Assembly (NCBI RefSeq): GCF_001438845.1 | Contig: NZ_JQCL01000008.1 | Coordinates: forward strand, 1 to 54,501 | Length of the DNA: 54,501 nt | Direction: 5' to 3' | From: Lactiplantibacillus xiangfangensis | GTDB taxonomy: Bacteria > Bacillota > Bacilli > Lactobacillales > Lactobacillaceae | In this document: piece by piece, positions 8,126 to 17,770 of the stretch | Position numbering within the stretch: the stretch's first letter is position 1 | How the letters are laid out: every line of letters begins with the position of its first letter | The notes under the pieces: generated by a model | The model's input: the letters and a program-made list of their open reading frames with translations, nothing else | Databases searched by the model: none | What the model was told of the DNA's origin: nothing | Program-made: the position numbers and the translations under genes

Positions 8126-9061
8126 TTAATTGTTCAAGTGCTTCTTAACGTACTTATAGCCGTAGCGGTAAAGCTCTTTTTCCACTTGCTTAGAAGTCGT
8201 CGGCTTTTTAGAATAATGCCGTGATTGAATAGTATTAGCACTGCTGTTCACTTTATCAGCCCCAGCAACTTGCATGGTACTATCAGCCTTGCCCCGGCCA
8301 GTCGCATAGTCAAAGCTGACCCCGGGCTCAACGTTCCAGATATACACGTTAAAGTTAACGCTGCCGTCAGTTGACACTGCTTGAGACCAATAGCCCCGTG
8401 GCATTAATTCGTCGCCCCGAAAGACCGTCGTCACTTTATAAATGACCTTCTTCCCTTGTTCCATGGCCGTACGCACCTGATCTTCATAAATCTGCATCGT
8501 CTTTTGGTTCGAGTACGCCGTTTGCGTTGCCAAGTTTTTAGGATTGTCCAAGCTACCATCCTCCCCTGAACGGTACTTCCCGGTATTGGTCAGGTTAAAT
8601 GACAACGTGTAGGCAATCAGATGGCCACGGTTTTGCGGGTAAACCCGCTTCCCATTGACCTTGATCGGTTGGTTATGCCAACCAGTCGGACTCCACGTCT
8701 GCGCAGTCCGACCAGCTGACCGACCTAAGTTAGCTTTACTCAAATAAGCGGTATCCGTCGTGGTTCGGTTGAGCCGGTCCAAATTACCGTAGTCAATTTT
8801 GGAATTCTTCCATTGACTCGCTTTTAAGGTACTTTTCCCACTATTAACCTTAATGGCCGCTGCCCCACCAGACTGATAAGTCATTTTAGCTAACTGTTGA
8901 TACGTTTGTTGCTGATTGCCAGCTGTCTTTGTCTCACCGGCAGTCGTTGCCGACTGACCTGATTCGGTATTAGTCGTGCTAGTGACCGTACTACAGCCAC
9001 CCAGTAATAACCCTAAACTCATTACGCCCGCTGCCAACGCGCGTCGTGTCCATTTTCTCAT
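8126..9061 (-). CDS. DNA/RNA non-specific endonuclease, lipoprotein
   Basis: The 311-residue protein has a lipobox LLGGC (Cys23), so it is predicted to be anchored on the outer face of the membrane. A Thr/Ser/Gln-rich linker precedes the beta-beta-alpha-metal nuclease fold. The active-site motif is QNRGH with His147 as the general base (the family form is DRGH; Asn replaces Asp) and Asn185 in YSNQKTMQIYED is the likely metal ligand. Family members degrade extracellular DNA or process incoming DNA in competence (EndA). No competence genes are nearby. The start fits an AAGAGAG site; a terminator lies far downstream at 7812. Confidence 0.85.
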   Translation of the reverse strand: MRKWTRRALAAGVMSLGLLLGGCSTVTSTTNTESGQSATTAGETKTAGNQQQTYQQLAKMTYQSGGAAAIKVNSGKSTLKASQWKNSKIDYGNLDRLNRTTTDTAYLSKANLGRSAGRTAQTWSPTGWHNQPIKVNGKRVYPQNRGHLIAYTLSFNLTNTGKYRSGEDGSLDNPKNLATQTAYSNQKTMQIYEDQVRTAMEQGKKVIYKVTTVFRGDELMPRGYWSQAVSTDGSVNFNVYIWNVEPGVSFDYATGRGKADSTMQVAGADKVNSSANTIQSRHYSKKPTTSKQVEKELYRYGYKYVKKHLNN

Positions 9062-9173
9062 GCTCTCTTCGCCCCATCTTTTTTAGAATACTCCTATATC
9101 ATACCGTACTTTTGATAGGGGAACAAACGTTTTATTTTTTCTGAATTTTAAATTTAATCCGCCAAATTGGCCT

Positions 9174-9206
9174 AAAAAAAGGTAACCACCAAATGTAGTT
9201 ACCTTT
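9174..9206 (-). terminator. Minus-strand terminator between repeat copy A and the nuclease gene
   Basis: AAAGGTAAC and GTTACC form a stem followed by T7 on the minus strand. It would end minus-strand transcription coming from the exporter at 9632 and through repeat copy A. The rest of 9062-9330 shows nothing further apart from a possible plus-strand promoter, TTGATT-17-TAGACT, at 9245-9273. Confidence 0.7.
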
Positions 9207-9329
9207 CTAATCATTCATTAAAGATTGAAAATTAAATTTAAAGATTGATTACTGTTGTATCAATATTTAGACTAGTACAGATTCACTACTTATGAGTGAG
9301 TCCGGTTATCAAAATAGTAAGACTGCTTT

Positions 9330-9518
9330 GAGTGCAGTCGGGTAGTCTTGGTGTGCTGTGTCGGCAAGATTGGCAGAAGTTTCTTATCTGCCAATCTTGC
9401 AGGGCGATTTAAAGACGCGAGTTATCGGCTTTGAATTGAGGGAGCAGACCGCACTTCGGCTGCGACCGTCCCCCATAGCACACCAGGGCTACCCGACGGA
9501 GCGGATAATTTAGGAATG
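9330..9518 (+). repeat. Structured intergenic repeat, copy A
   Basis: Copy A of a three-copy family. The closing helix pairs CGGGTAG (9339-9345) with CTACCCG (9489-9495) and TGGTGTGCT (9349-9357) with AGCACACCA (9477-9485). Inside are a perfect 14-bp hairpin (9364-9400), a helix pairing CGATTTAAAG (9405-9414) with CTTTGAATTG (9429-9438), and a small hairpin GCAG/CTGC (9444-9463) with loop ACCGCACTTCGG. Helices covary with copies B and C. The sequence after it (to about 9556) resembles the flank of copy B. It lies 114 bp past the stop of the exporter gene. Function is unknown. Confidence 0.85.
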
Positions 9519-9631
9519 ACTGTCACTACTGTAACGGTGTTAATAACAGTTTTGGACTTTTCAACCTTTAAGCATTTATTATAAACGCTAGCTAGACCAG
9601 TCTTGTTGACCAATTTTTAACTAACATTATT

Positions 9632-11146
9632 TTATTGATTCAAATCATGACGGACACCCAGTGCTGACCACCAATGGTGCGCTGGCTTTGATTTTGGTGC
9701 ACAAAAGCCCCAGATGTTAACGGCCAAACCAATGACTAATAAGACTAAGGCGACACCCATAATGTGGTGTAACCCAGTATGCAAAATCGTCCGCATGGCG
9801 GGCAATAGGTGCGCCGGCAACTTGCTAGCGCTGGTCGCGTCACTGAGCTCATTCATCATGTTCATCGTAATTTGTCCACCCGACTTAGCGACCCCCGTCG
9901 TTAACGCGTGGTTCAACACGATACTATAAATCGACGCCATAAACGTCTGACCAAGCATCCGAACTAATAAGCTAAACGACGTCGCAATCGGTACGTCTTG
10001 GTGGCGCGCCTGCTGCTGAACACTGACTTGCAATACGGTAAAACAAATTCCAATCCCGCATCCCTGAAACGCACTCGCCAACAATAAAAAGCCGTAGTTC
10101 GTCTGACGCCCAGCCAAAGCTAGTAGGCCACAGGCAATCAACATGCCCCCAAAGCCAATCATCACAACGGTTCGGGTCGACCACCGACGTTCCATGTTGC
10201 CACTCCACTGCGCCCCCAAGAAGTTCGTCACGGAACCAGGAATCTGAGTAACCCCCCCGATAACGGCCGTCGTTCCAAGGAGCCCCTGTGCCCACATTGG
10301 CACGTAGACGTTAAACCCAACGAAGAAACCGTAAATGAGGAAGAACATGACAAACGCCGCCAATAGGTACCGATTTTTAAAGAGTCGCAACGGAATAATC
10401 GGATCACTTGCCCGGCGTTCGACCATTGTTAGCGCAACTAGTAGGCTAATGGCGAGTAAAATAATCAATCCAATAATAGCGGCTGGTAGCTTGCCAATCA
10501 TTTCAATGCCGACTAATAGACTCACGAGGCCACCGCTTAGTAAAACGGCGCCCAAGTAATCGACCTTATCCGTCGCGGGTTTAACAGCTGGTGCCCGGTA
10601 TAGCCACTGAATAATGGCAATCGACGCCAACCCAATCGGCACGTTAATGTAAAATACCCAGTGCCAACCAAAGTTATCCACAATAAAGCCACCGACTAAT
10701 GGGCCAATAATTGCAGCGGTACTAAAGCTGGCCGTCACGTAGCCAAAGACTTTTCCACGCTTGACCGGATCTTTGTAAATCTCAGCGTAGATGATATAGG
10801 GAATTGCGGTCATCCCGCCACTCCCAATCCCCATCACGGTCCGCGCCGCAATGAGAAAGATAATATTTGGTGCCAAACCTTCAAGGAGGGCACCGAGTAC
10901 AAAAATCAACGTGGAAATTTGATAGGCAGACTTATTGCCAATTCGTTCCCCTAACTTACTCCAGAGTGGCGTCGTTACCGCACCACCCAATAGGAATACC
11001 GCAACGATCCACCCCATTAGCTGCAGCCCGTGCAGGTCACTAATGATGGCCGGCAACGCCGTACTAATAATGGTACTATCTAAACCGTTCATTGCGTTGG
11101 ATAATAGCAACGCAATCGTTACGATCATAATGACTTTTTTCGACAC
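9632..11146 (-). CDS. MFS drug:H+ antiporter, DHA2 (14-helix) family
   Basis: The 504-residue protein has fourteen hydrophobic segments. It carries the DHA2 helix-1 motif GLDSTIISTALPAI, the loop 2-3 motif GERIGNKSAY and the helix-5 motif GPLVGGFIVDNFGWHWVFYIN. It resembles EmrB/QacA/LmrB-type exporters, so proton-driven efflux of a toxic or antibiotic compound is inferred; the substrate is unknown. The start is GTG at 11146, because GGAGG lies seven bases upstream; an upstream in-frame extension lacks a ribosome site. There is no neighbouring regulator. No terminator lies immediately after it: copy A of the structured repeat comes first, then a terminator at 9174. Confidence 0.88.
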   Translation of the reverse strand: MSKKVIMIVTIALLLSNAMNGLDSTIISTALPAIISDLHGLQLMGWIVAVFLLGGAVTTPLWSKLGERIGNKSAYQISTLIFVLGALLEGLAPNIIFLIAARTVMGIGSGGMTAIPYIIYAEIYKDPVKRGKVFGYVTASFSTAAIIGPLVGGFIVDNFGWHWVFYINVPIGLASIAIIQWLYRAPAVKPATDKVDYLGAVLLSGGLVSLLVGIEMIGKLPAAIIGLIILLAISLLVALTMVERRASDPIIPLRLFKNRYLLAAFVMFFLIYGFFVGFNVYVPMWAQGLLGTTAVIGGVTQIPGSVTNFLGAQWSGNMERRWSTRTVVMIGFGGMLIACGLLALAGRQTNYGFLLLASAFQGCGIGICFTVLQVSVQQQARHQDVPIATSFSLLVRMLGQTFMASIYSIVLNHALTTGVAKSGGQITMNMMNELSDATSASKLPAHLLPAMRTILHTGLHHIMGVALVLLVIGLAVNIWGFCAPKSKPAHHWWSALGVRHDLNQ

Positions 11147-11250
11147 CGAAATTCCTCCAAAATATGTAAAAACTGATTGTAAAATAAACACCTTCTTTTA
11201 GCCTACACTACTTTTCTGAAGGTGACCACGGTCTTTTCAGAAAAGGCCAC

Positions 11251-11287
11251 AAAAAAACACCCCGTTCCGGCTGAAGGAACGGGGTGT
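11251..11287 (-). terminator. Terminator of the GNAT gene
   Basis: ACACCCCGTTCC and GGAACGGGGTGT form a perfect 12-bp stem followed by T7 on the minus strand. Confidence 0.9.
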
Positions 11288-11368
11288 CAAATCTAAAGCG
11301 TGTTTATTTTGTTGTTGTCGAGTGGCTAACTCAACAAATTGAGTATAAAACCTGAAACCCGTTACAGG

Positions 11369-11896
11369 TCAAGCACTTTTTACACGTAGCCATTCATTTT
11401 TATTCAAGGCGTACGCCATCACATGAATTAGTTCGCCAGTCGGTAACGTAAACGTTTGGAGTTCCCCTTCATCACGCATGCCTAATTTTGCCATCACTCG
11501 CCCAGAACGCGGGTTCACGCTCGCATAGTGCGCTTCGATGCGGGTCAGCCCTAGATTTTCAAATCCGTACGTCATCATTTTTTGACCGGCTTCTGCGACG
11601 TAGCCGTGGCCCCACGCTGCCGGGCTCAGTGCATACGTCAGTTCACCCGTTTGCGCATCGACGTGAAACTCGTAAAACCCGATTAATTGGTGATCCCGTT
11701 TACGTTCCAGTCCGAAGGTTGTCGTCGAATCTGCCAAGAAGTGAGTCTTAAAGGCATCGTCGAACTCAGCCGGCGTCTCAAGCGTGCGATAGCGCAAATA
11801 AGCCACCACTCGGGGGTCTAAAATCATCGCTTGCAACGCATCGTGATCACTGGCCCGAATTGGGCGAATCAATAAACGTTCCGTTTCAAATTGCAT
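11369..11896 (-). CDS. GNAT N-acetyltransferase, RimJ/RimL type
   Basis: The 175-residue protein opens with FETERLLIRPI, the standard first strand of RimJ/RimL/SpeG-like acetyltransferases, and has the acetyl-CoA loop region AAWGHGYVAEAGQKMM and the late motif ENLGLTRIEAHYASVNPRSGRVMAKLGM. It transfers an acetyl group from acetyl-CoA to an amine, often a ribosomal protein N-terminus or a small molecule; the substrate cannot be told. The start is ATG at 11896, eight bases after AGAGAGG. It is a single gene between two terminators. Confidence 0.85.
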   Translation of the reverse strand: MQFETERLLIRPIRASDHDALQAMILDPRVVAYLRYRTLETPAEFDDAFKTHFLADSTTTFGLERKRDHQLIGFYEFHVDAQTGELTYALSPAAWGHGYVAEAGQKMMTYGFENLGLTRIEAHYASVNPRSGRVMAKLGMRDEGELQTFTLPTGELIHVMAYALNKNEWLRVKSA

Positions 11897-11993
11897 CTCA
11901 GTATCCTCTCTTAGTTCCACTTAATTTACTTTGTCAGTATAGTCATAAAATGGCAAATGTAAATTATTTTGCCTGTTTTCAATACGACTCGAA

Positions 11994-12044
11994 TCGCAAA
12001 AAGAGGGGCTCAAGAAAAAATTCTCAAGCACCCTCTTTTTGCGA
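11994..12044 (-). terminator. Terminator of the suf operon
   Basis: A long hairpin with arms AAAAAGAGGG-x-GCTTGAGAA and TTCTTGAGC-x-CCTCTTTTT lies 13 bases after the sufB stop. Arms rich in A and T let it work in both directions. Confidence 0.9.
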
Positions 12045-12056
12045 TTTCAGGATTCC

Positions 12057-13472
12057 TTAACCGATGGACCCTTCCATTTCAAAACTAATCAAACGGTTTA
12101 ATTCCACCGCGTATTCCATTGGTAACTGCTTCGTAAATGGTTCCACAAAGCCCATAATAATCATTTCAGTGGCCTTTTGTTCCGAAATCCCCCGACTCAT
12201 CAAGTAATAGAGTTGGGCTTCTGAAACTTTAGACACCTTCGCTTCGTGTTCCATAGAGACATTACCATTCAAAATTTCATTATATGGAATCGTATCACTG
12301 GATGATAAGTCATCCATAATGATGGTGTCACATTCAACGTGGGCAAAGGACCCGTCGGAGTGGCGACCAAAGCGCACGGTCCCCCGATAATCAACTGCAC
12401 CACCATCCTTAGCAATCGACTTTGAAACGATGGACGACGTCGTATTCTTCGCGTTATGGATCATCCGCGCCCCGGTATCCTGATCAACGTTTTGACCAGC
12501 CACCGCGATTGACAACATCGTGCCGTGAGCGCCCTGACCATTCAAATAGACGGATGGGTACTTCATCGTAATTTTAGAACCTAAATTACCGTCGACCCAT
12601 TCCATCGTGGCATTTTCCATTGCTTGAGCGCGCTTCGTCTCCAAGCTGTACACGTTGTTCGACCAGTTTTGAATGGTCGTGTAACGGCAAGTCGCATTCG
12701 CTAAAACATTAACTTCAACGACCGCGGCGTGCAAACTGTCTGAATCGTAGTTGGGTGCGGTACAGCCTTCCACGTAATTAACGCTGGCCCCTTCGTCCAC
12801 GATGATCAAAGTTCGTTCAAACTGGCCGGTGTTTTCCGCGTTAATCCGGAAGTATGACTGGATTGGCGTCGTAACCGTCACACCCTTTGGCACGTAAATA
12901 AACGTCCCACCAGACCAAACCGCACAGTTCAACGCAGCGTACTTGTTCGTGTCAGCCGGAACGAGTTTCCCAAACCACTTTTTAAAGAGTTCCGGGTACT
13001 TTTGAAGGGCGGTATCGGTATCCGTAAAGATGATTCCCGTCTTTTCAAACGTTTCTTGCATCCGGTGATAAACTACTTCGGACTCATACTGGGCACTTGA
13101 ACCCGCGAGGTACTTACGTTCTGCTTCCGGTACCCCTAAGCGATCAAACGTCTGCTTGATTTTATCCGGCACATCATTCCAGTCACGGTACTTTTTGTCG
13201 GTCGCTTTCTGGAAATATTTCATGTGCACTAAATCCAGACCGCTCAAATCTGGCCCGACTTTAGGTTCTGGTAATTTCTGATAAATTTTATAAGCCTTTA
13301 ACCGGTAATCTAACATCCACTGTGGTTCGTGTTTTTCGGCTGAAATCTGACGAACAATGTCTTCATTCAAGCCTTCCCCCGTTGAATAGACCGGCGTCAC
13401 ATCGTCGTGAAACCCGTATTCATAACTCTCCGTTCCAGCGGTAACTTCTTGGGCCTTATTTGGTTTTGTCAT
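12057..13472 (-). CDS. sufB: Fe-S cluster scaffold subunit SufB
   Basis: The 471-residue protein is a full-length SufB, with the long beta-helix core and the C-terminal region around [22 protein letters not shown]. In the SufBC2D complex it receives sulfur and assembles a 4Fe-4S cluster. The ATG at 13472 is chosen because GGGGG lies nine bases upstream; the ATG at 13481 abuts that site. It overlaps sufU by 17 bases and is the last gene of sufC-D-S-U-B, the usual Firmicutes order. Confidence 0.95.
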   Translation of the reverse strand: MTKPNKAQEVTAGTESYEYGFHDDVTPVYSTGEGLNEDIVRQISAEKHEPQWMLDYRLKAYKIYQKLPEPKVGPDLSGLDLVHMKYFQKATDKKYRDWNDVPDKIKQTFDRLGVPEAERKYLAGSSAQYESEVVYHRMQETFEKTGIIFTDTDTALQKYPELFKKWFGKLVPADTNKYAALNCAVWSGGTFIYVPKGVTVTTPIQSYFRINAENTGQFERTLIIVDEGASVNYVEGCTAPNYDSDSLHAAVVEVNVLANATCRYTTIQNWSNNVYSLETKRAQAMENATMEWVDGNLGSKITMKYPSVYLNGQGAHGTMLSIAVAGQNVDQDTGARMIHNAKNTTSSIVSKSIAKDGGAVDYRGTVRFGRHSDGSFAHVECDTIIMDDLSSSDTIPYNEILNGNVSMEHEAKVSKVSEAQLYYLMSRGISEQKATEMIIMGFVEPFTKQLPMEYAVELNRLISFEMEGSIG

Positions 13473-13914
13473 CAGCGTCATCCCCCATCGTTAATAATTG
13501 ATCCGCGGCGTGCCACGCAAGCGTTGCACACTTGATGCGGGTCGGAAATTCGGCAACCGTTGCTAAGACCGCGGCGTCGCCGAGTGCATGCTGATCAGCA
13601 TCATTCAACGAATCACCCGTAATCAAATCTGAAAAGTCGGTTAGCCGTTTTTGGGCTTCTGTAACGGTTTGCCCTTTTAAAACGTCGGTCATAATGCTAG
13701 CTGACGCCTGTGAAATGGTACACCCACTGCCCGTAAACATAATCTGATCAATAACGTCATCCTTAATCAGCATCTGAACATTGATTTCATCCCCACAAGT
13801 GGGATTATGCAGTGTGACCGTCTTCGCATTCGGAAGCGTCCCAAAGTGGTGTGGCGCCTGCGCATTCTCCAAGATCACGGTCTGGTAGAGGGCTTTTAGT
13901 CTTAATAAACTCAT
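13456..13914 (-). CDS. sufU: Zinc-dependent sulfurtransferase SufU
   Basis: The 152-residue protein has the three SufU cysteines: Cys40 (NPTCGDE), Cys65 (GSGCTIS) and Cys129 (RIKCATL), with the conserved Asp after Cys40. SufU binds zinc through these and accepts persulfide from SufS, replacing SufE. It is in the IscU-like fold family, but the extra region between the second and third Cys is typical of SufU. Its ATG overlaps the sufS stop in ATGA, so translation is coupled. Confidence 0.95.
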   Translation of the reverse strand: MSLLRLKALYQTVILENAQAPHHFGTLPNAKTVTLHNPTCGDEINVQMLIKDDVIDQIMFTGSGCTISQASASIMTDVLKGQTVTEAQKRLTDFSDLITGDSLNDADQHALGDAAVLATVAEFPTRIKCATLAWHAADQLLTMGDDADDKTK

Positions 13915-15134
13915 GATTCAAAGAACTCCTTTACCGATTCCAACGCCGTTAAGAGCCGATCCACGTCATCGGAATTATTATAGAGGCCGACACTCGCACG
14001 AACGGTCGCATTAACGTGCAAATAACGCATCAACGGTTGGGCACAGTGGTGACCCGCTCGAATTTCCACCCCAGCTAAGTCTAGTCCGGTCGCAATATCG
14101 TGCGCGTGAACGTTGTCGACATTAAACGCAACAACGGGGCCGTGTAATTCTGGTGACTCTGGCCCGTAGACGGTGATGCCCGGCATCGCAATCAGTCCAG
14201 TTAAGAGCTGCTTGGTCAGCCGCTGTTCAATCGCTTGCGCCGTGTCCAACCCGACACTCTGCAAGTAGGTCAGTGCAGCACCTAAGCCAATGACGCCACA
14301 AATATTCGGCGTCCCGGCTTCAAACCGTTCTGGAATTGCAGCAAATTCAGTTGTTTGCCAGTCAACATCACTGATCATCTCGCCACCAAATTGGGCGGGC
14401 GTTAATTGGGACAATAAGTCATATTTACCATATAACACGCCCACTCCGGTTGGACCATAGATTTTATGCGCTGAAAAGGCATAAAAATCCGCGTCGAGGT
14501 CCTGCACATCAACTGCCATGTGGGCAATTGATTGGGCACCATCGACAACCAAGATGGCGTTCTGAGCGTGGGCAATTTGGGCCAACTGCTTGATTGGGTT
14601 CGTCACACCTAAGACGTTTGACGCCTGTGCAACCGCCACCACTTTGGTCTTTGCCGTAATCTGTTTGCGCGCATCCGCTAGGTCTAACTGACCATCCGCC
14701 GTTAACCCAATGTACTTTAAGGTCGCACCCTTCCGGTGGGCCAACTGTTGCCACGGCACTAAGTTACTGTGATGTTCCATCACGGTCACGACGATTTCAT
14801 CGCCGGCCGTCACGAACTGCTCACCGTAAGTTTGGACCACCCAGTTCAGACTATCCGTCGTTGAGCGGGTAAAAAAGACCTCTTCGCGTCGTGCAGCATT
14901 GAGCCACTGCGCAACTTGGTCACGAACAACTTCGTAACGGTCCGTCGCTTGTGCGGCTAACGTATATACACCCCGGTGAACGTTCGCGTTGCCGTGTGCA
15001 TAAAAGTCCGCCATTGCATCAATAACCGCCTGTGGTTTTTGGCTGGTCGCCGCGTTGTCCAAATAAGTTAATGGTTCATCATTAATTTTAGTTTGTAAGA
15101 TTGGAAAATCTTGGCGATACTCATTCGTTGTCAT
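13911..15134 (-). CDS. sufS: Cysteine desulfurase SufS
   Basis: This 407-residue class V aminotransferase-fold enzyme uses pyridoxal phosphate to take sulfur from L-cysteine. The PLP lysine is Lys224 (SAHKIYGP), the nearby VDGAQS motif holds the cofactor, and the catalytic Cys364 lies in AGHHCAQP, the group II (SufS) arrangement with a short active-site loop. It passes the persulfide to SufU, encoded next. It overlaps sufD by 14 bases. Confidence 0.95.
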   Translation of the reverse strand: MTTNEYRQDFPILQTKINDEPLTYLDNAATSQKPQAVIDAMADFYAHGNANVHRGVYTLAAQATDRYEVVRDQVAQWLNAARREEVFFTRSTTDSLNWVVQTYGEQFVTAGDEIVVTVMEHHSNLVPWQQLAHRKGATLKYIGLTADGQLDLADARKQITAKTKVVAVAQASNVLGVTNPIKQLAQIAHAQNAILVVDGAQSIAHMAVDVQDLDADFYAFSAHKIYGPTGVGVLYGKYDLLSQLTPAQFGGEMISDVDWQTTEFAAIPERFEAGTPNICGVIGLGAALTYLQSVGLDTAQAIEQRLTKQLLTGLIAMPGITVYGPESPELHGPVVAFNVDNVHAHDIATGLDLAGVEIRAGHHCAQPLMRYLHVNATVRASVGLYNNSDDVDRLLTALESVKEFFES

Positions 15135-16404
15135 CTGCTAATCGCCTCTCAATCAAGTTCATAAGACTCTTGCGTAGCCGTGGTGAACGTAACTCAGTCA
15201 CTACGCCAGCTAAGAATCCGCGGATGACTAAGCGTTGTGCGACTGGTTCGGGAATGCCCCGGCTCAATAAGTAGTACATTTGTTGCTCGTCAACCCGGCC
15301 AACACTAGCCGCGTGACCCGCTTCAACGTCGTTTTCATCAATTAATAAGATTGGGTTTGCATCACCACGGGCTTCTGACGATAACATCAGTAACCGGTTC
15401 TCTTGATCTGCTTTCGAGCCGTGCGCACCGTGTACAATGTGACCGATACCGTTAAAGATCAACGTAGCTTCATCTAAGATGACGCCCCGTTGCACAATGT
15501 TGGCCACCGAATTAGGGCCGTAGTTCGTGACCCGGGTATCCATCCCCTGTGTCTGTTGCTGATTAGCCACCGCAATCGTCTTCACGTTGGCTTCCGAGCC
15601 GCGACCACGCAGTTCGGTATCAAAGTCAGCAATCACTTGTCCAGCATTCATTTCCGCAAGTTCCCAGTTCAAATGGGCATCTGGGCTGAGCACCCCACGC
15701 CGGTTCAAGTAAGCCGTTGTATTAGCCGCCAAATTGTCAATACCAGCAAAGCTGACGTGACTGTTGGCACCCGCCACGACCTCCACGACCATGTGGACAA
15801 TTGCGGCGTTCGTTCCCACGCTACCTAAGCGTTGGACAATCTCAACCTGACTACTTGGTTCAGTCACAACTAAGTTATGCTGAACAAAATTTTGTGATTG
15901 CCGTTGATCGACTAATTGCAAAATCTCTAACGGTTCCTTGAGGACTACGTTAGCGGGCACGTAAAGAAAGAAGCCGTTGGTCATCAGCGCTGCGTTTAGC
16001 GCCGTCAACTTATCACTGTCAGCCTTGAGTGCCTGATTAAAGAGATTGGCTTTGACCAAATCACCATGTTCACGGATAGCCGTTTTCAAGTCGCATAAAA
16101 TAACGCCTTGCGCACGTGCGGCTTTTGGCAAGTTAACCCGCACCGTGGTATCGCCCAAGCTGTAAAAGTTGGTCTGTTCCCCACGAGCACTGAGGTCGGC
16201 GGTCACTTCAGGCTCATCGCTCACTTGTGGTGCGGTGACGTCGAGTAGTGGCCAAGAGCGATAATTGATTTTTTCAAACACTGGTAGGGGTAACGTCGCG
16301 TAGTTCGCCACGGCCTGCGTACGTAATTTCGTCAACCAACCAGGTTCTGCCTGCGTTTCACTATAGTCTTGAACGCCGGCTAACATCGTTGCTGTTTGCA
16401 TCAT
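15121..16404 (-). CDS. sufD: Fe-S cluster assembly subunit SufD
   Basis: The 427-residue protein is a SufB paralogue with the same beta-helix core and the C-terminal pattern DENDVEAGHAASVGRVDEQQMYYLLSRG broken by small changes. The conserved His in EAGHAAS is part of the SufB-SufD interface where the cluster forms. AGGGGG precedes two adjacent ATG codons. It begins eight bases after sufC. Confidence 0.93.
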   Translation of the reverse strand: MMQTATMLAGVQDYSETQAEPGWLTKLRTQAVANYATLPLPVFEKINYRSWPLLDVTAPQVSDEPEVTADLSARGEQTNFYSLGDTTVRVNLPKAARAQGVILCDLKTAIREHGDLVKANLFNQALKADSDKLTALNAALMTNGFFLYVPANVVLKEPLEILQLVDQRQSQNFVQHNLVVTEPSSQVEIVQRLGSVGTNAAIVHMVVEVVAGANSHVSFAGIDNLAANTTAYLNRRGVLSPDAHLNWELAEMNAGQVIADFDTELRGRGSEANVKTIAVANQQQTQGMDTRVTNYGPNSVANIVQRGVILDEATLIFNGIGHIVHGAHGSKADQENRLLMLSSEARGDANPILLIDENDVEAGHAASVGRVDEQQMYYLLSRGIPEPVAQRLVIRGFLAGVVTELRSPRLRKSLMNLIERRLADDNE

Positions 16405-16412
16405 ACCGCCCC

Positions 16413-17201
16413 CTACTCGTCATCCGTCAAAGAAACGTCAAGGTGCAGTTCATCACGCAAACCTGCGTAACCTTCCGCTTCCAACTTGTTTGCTAAGTCG
16501 GCGTCGCCGGTTTTCACAATTCGGCCACCCATCATGACGTGTACGTAGTCGGGGACGATGTAATTCAATAACCGTTGGTAGTGGGTAATCATGAGCGTCC
16601 CAAAATCAGGATTTTTGAGGGCGTTAACCCCTTTAGCAACGACTTGTAACGCATCAATATCCAAGCCAGAGTCAATTTCGTCTAAAATGGCAAATTTTGG
16701 TTTAATCATCAAGAGCTGTAAAATTTCGTTGCGTTTCTTTTCACCGCCTGAGAAGCCTTCGTTTAAGTACCGTTCAGCCATTTCATCGGTCATGTTTAAT
16801 AGTTCCAAATTATGGTCTAAGTCAGCCAAAAAGTCCGTGACGCTGATTGGATCATCCTTATCACGACGCGCGTTTACCGCAGCTCGTAAGAATTCAACGT
16901 TAGTAACCCCTTTGATTTCAGCTGGGTATTGCATGGCTAAAAATAGGCCAGCCCGCGCCCGTTGATCGACCGTTTGACTTAACAAGTCTTTACCGTCTAA
17001 CGTCACAGAACCACTGACAACGTGATACGCTGGATTCCCCATAATCGTTTCCGATAACGTTGATTTTCCCGTTCCGTTCGGACCCATGATGGCATGAGTT
17101 TCCCCCGTATGAAGCGTTAAATTAACACCCTTTAAAATTAAGTGTTCCTGTTCGTTTTCGGTTACACTGACCTTTAAATCTTTAATGACTAGTGTTGACA
17201 T
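16413..17201 (-). CDS. sufC: Fe-S assembly ATPase SufC
   Basis: The 262-residue ABC-type ATPase has Walker A GPNGTGKST (residues 40-48), signature FSGGEKKR and Walker B FAILDEIDSG. SufC drives the conformational change of the SufBC2D scaffold. It is the first gene of the operon, with GGGG eight bases before the ATG. Upstream (17202-17571) I see a TATACT box at 17291-17296 on the minus strand but no convincing -35, and nothing else. Confidence 0.95.
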   Translation of the reverse strand: MSTLVIKDLKVSVTENEQEHLILKGVNLTLHTGETHAIMGPNGTGKSTLSETIMGNPAYHVVSGSVTLDGKDLLSQTVDQRARAGLFLAMQYPAEIKGVTNVEFLRAAVNARRDKDDPISVTDFLADLDHNLELLNMTDEMAERYLNEGFSGGEKKRNEILQLLMIKPKFAILDEIDSGLDIDALQVVAKGVNALKNPDFGTLMITHYQRLLNYIVPDYVHVMMGGRIVKTGDADLANKLEAEGYAGLRDELHLDVSLTDDE

Positions 17202-17571
17202 GTCGTTACCCCATTTCTTCCAAATTACACTACATTTAGACTGTCATTTATGTAAAAACACAACTGATAGTGTTCGTAGCTATTAATCTTAGTATACGTT
17301 ATTCCGCACTAAGATGGTGATTCAATTGTGGTCAAACTTTTGAACCCGATTTCATCGGGGCTGACAGCGGTTTCAATTCAATGCATATGAAAACCACATT
17401 CAAAAACTAACACCACCCCGTAATGACTAAACACCGGGTCGCAATCATTCGCACTTGGTGTAAATGACTGCAAGTCCCTTTCCTTGTCCAGTACCCAAAT
17501 TATAGCATGCCAAGTCCAATAAAGTGAACGAGCTTTTCATAAATGGTAGCGGTTTTCAAAAATCAATCGAC

Positions 17572-17770
17572 AAAAAAGGAACTCACCTAAGCGAATCCCT
17601 TTTGATCGGTTTGCAAGTCTGAAACTTGCTTCATTATGTGCCTCGTCATGGACCCAGCCCATCCCGAGAGGTATTTATGCTTACTAGACTTAAGATTCAC
17701 CCAACTGAGCTACTTTCCATCGATGCTAACCAAGCGTGATGTCCTGAAAAAGTAAACCGATCCGGCTCCC
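17572..17770 (-). ncRNA. Possible structured small RNA upstream of sufC
   Basis: There is no gene between 17202 and 18029. On the minus strand GATCGGTTT (17762-17754) pairs perfectly with AAACCGATC (17612-17604), closing a domain of about 160 nt that contains the hairpin GCAAGT-TTCAG-ACTTGC and a G-rich hairpin around GGATGGGCTGGGTCC. A terminator-like hairpin with T6 follows directly (17604-17572). A closed domain plus terminator suggests an independent small RNA rather than a suf leader, since sufC starts 370 bases later. I cannot assign it to a family; 6S RNA is one possibility. The remaining bases to 18029 show nothing. Confidence 0.4.

Noticed and set aside
9330-9518. Repeat copies as simple terminators or REP palindromes
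   Set aside because: They have four helices with conserved loops and no T tract at the closing helix, and separate terminators lie nearby.
9422-9613. Minus-strand 63-residue ORF
   Set aside because: It runs through repeat copy A, where the sequence is explained by RNA-like helices, and it lacks a ribosome site.
17580-17604. M-box-like CTTAGGTGAG on the minus strand
   Set aside because: The sequence after it is a terminator and none of the other magnesium riboswitch segments is present.
17698-17712. tRNA-like D-arm sequence AGCTCAGTTGGGT on the minus strand
   Set aside because: No anticodon arm, T-arm or acceptor stem follows in place, so it is not a tRNA gene.
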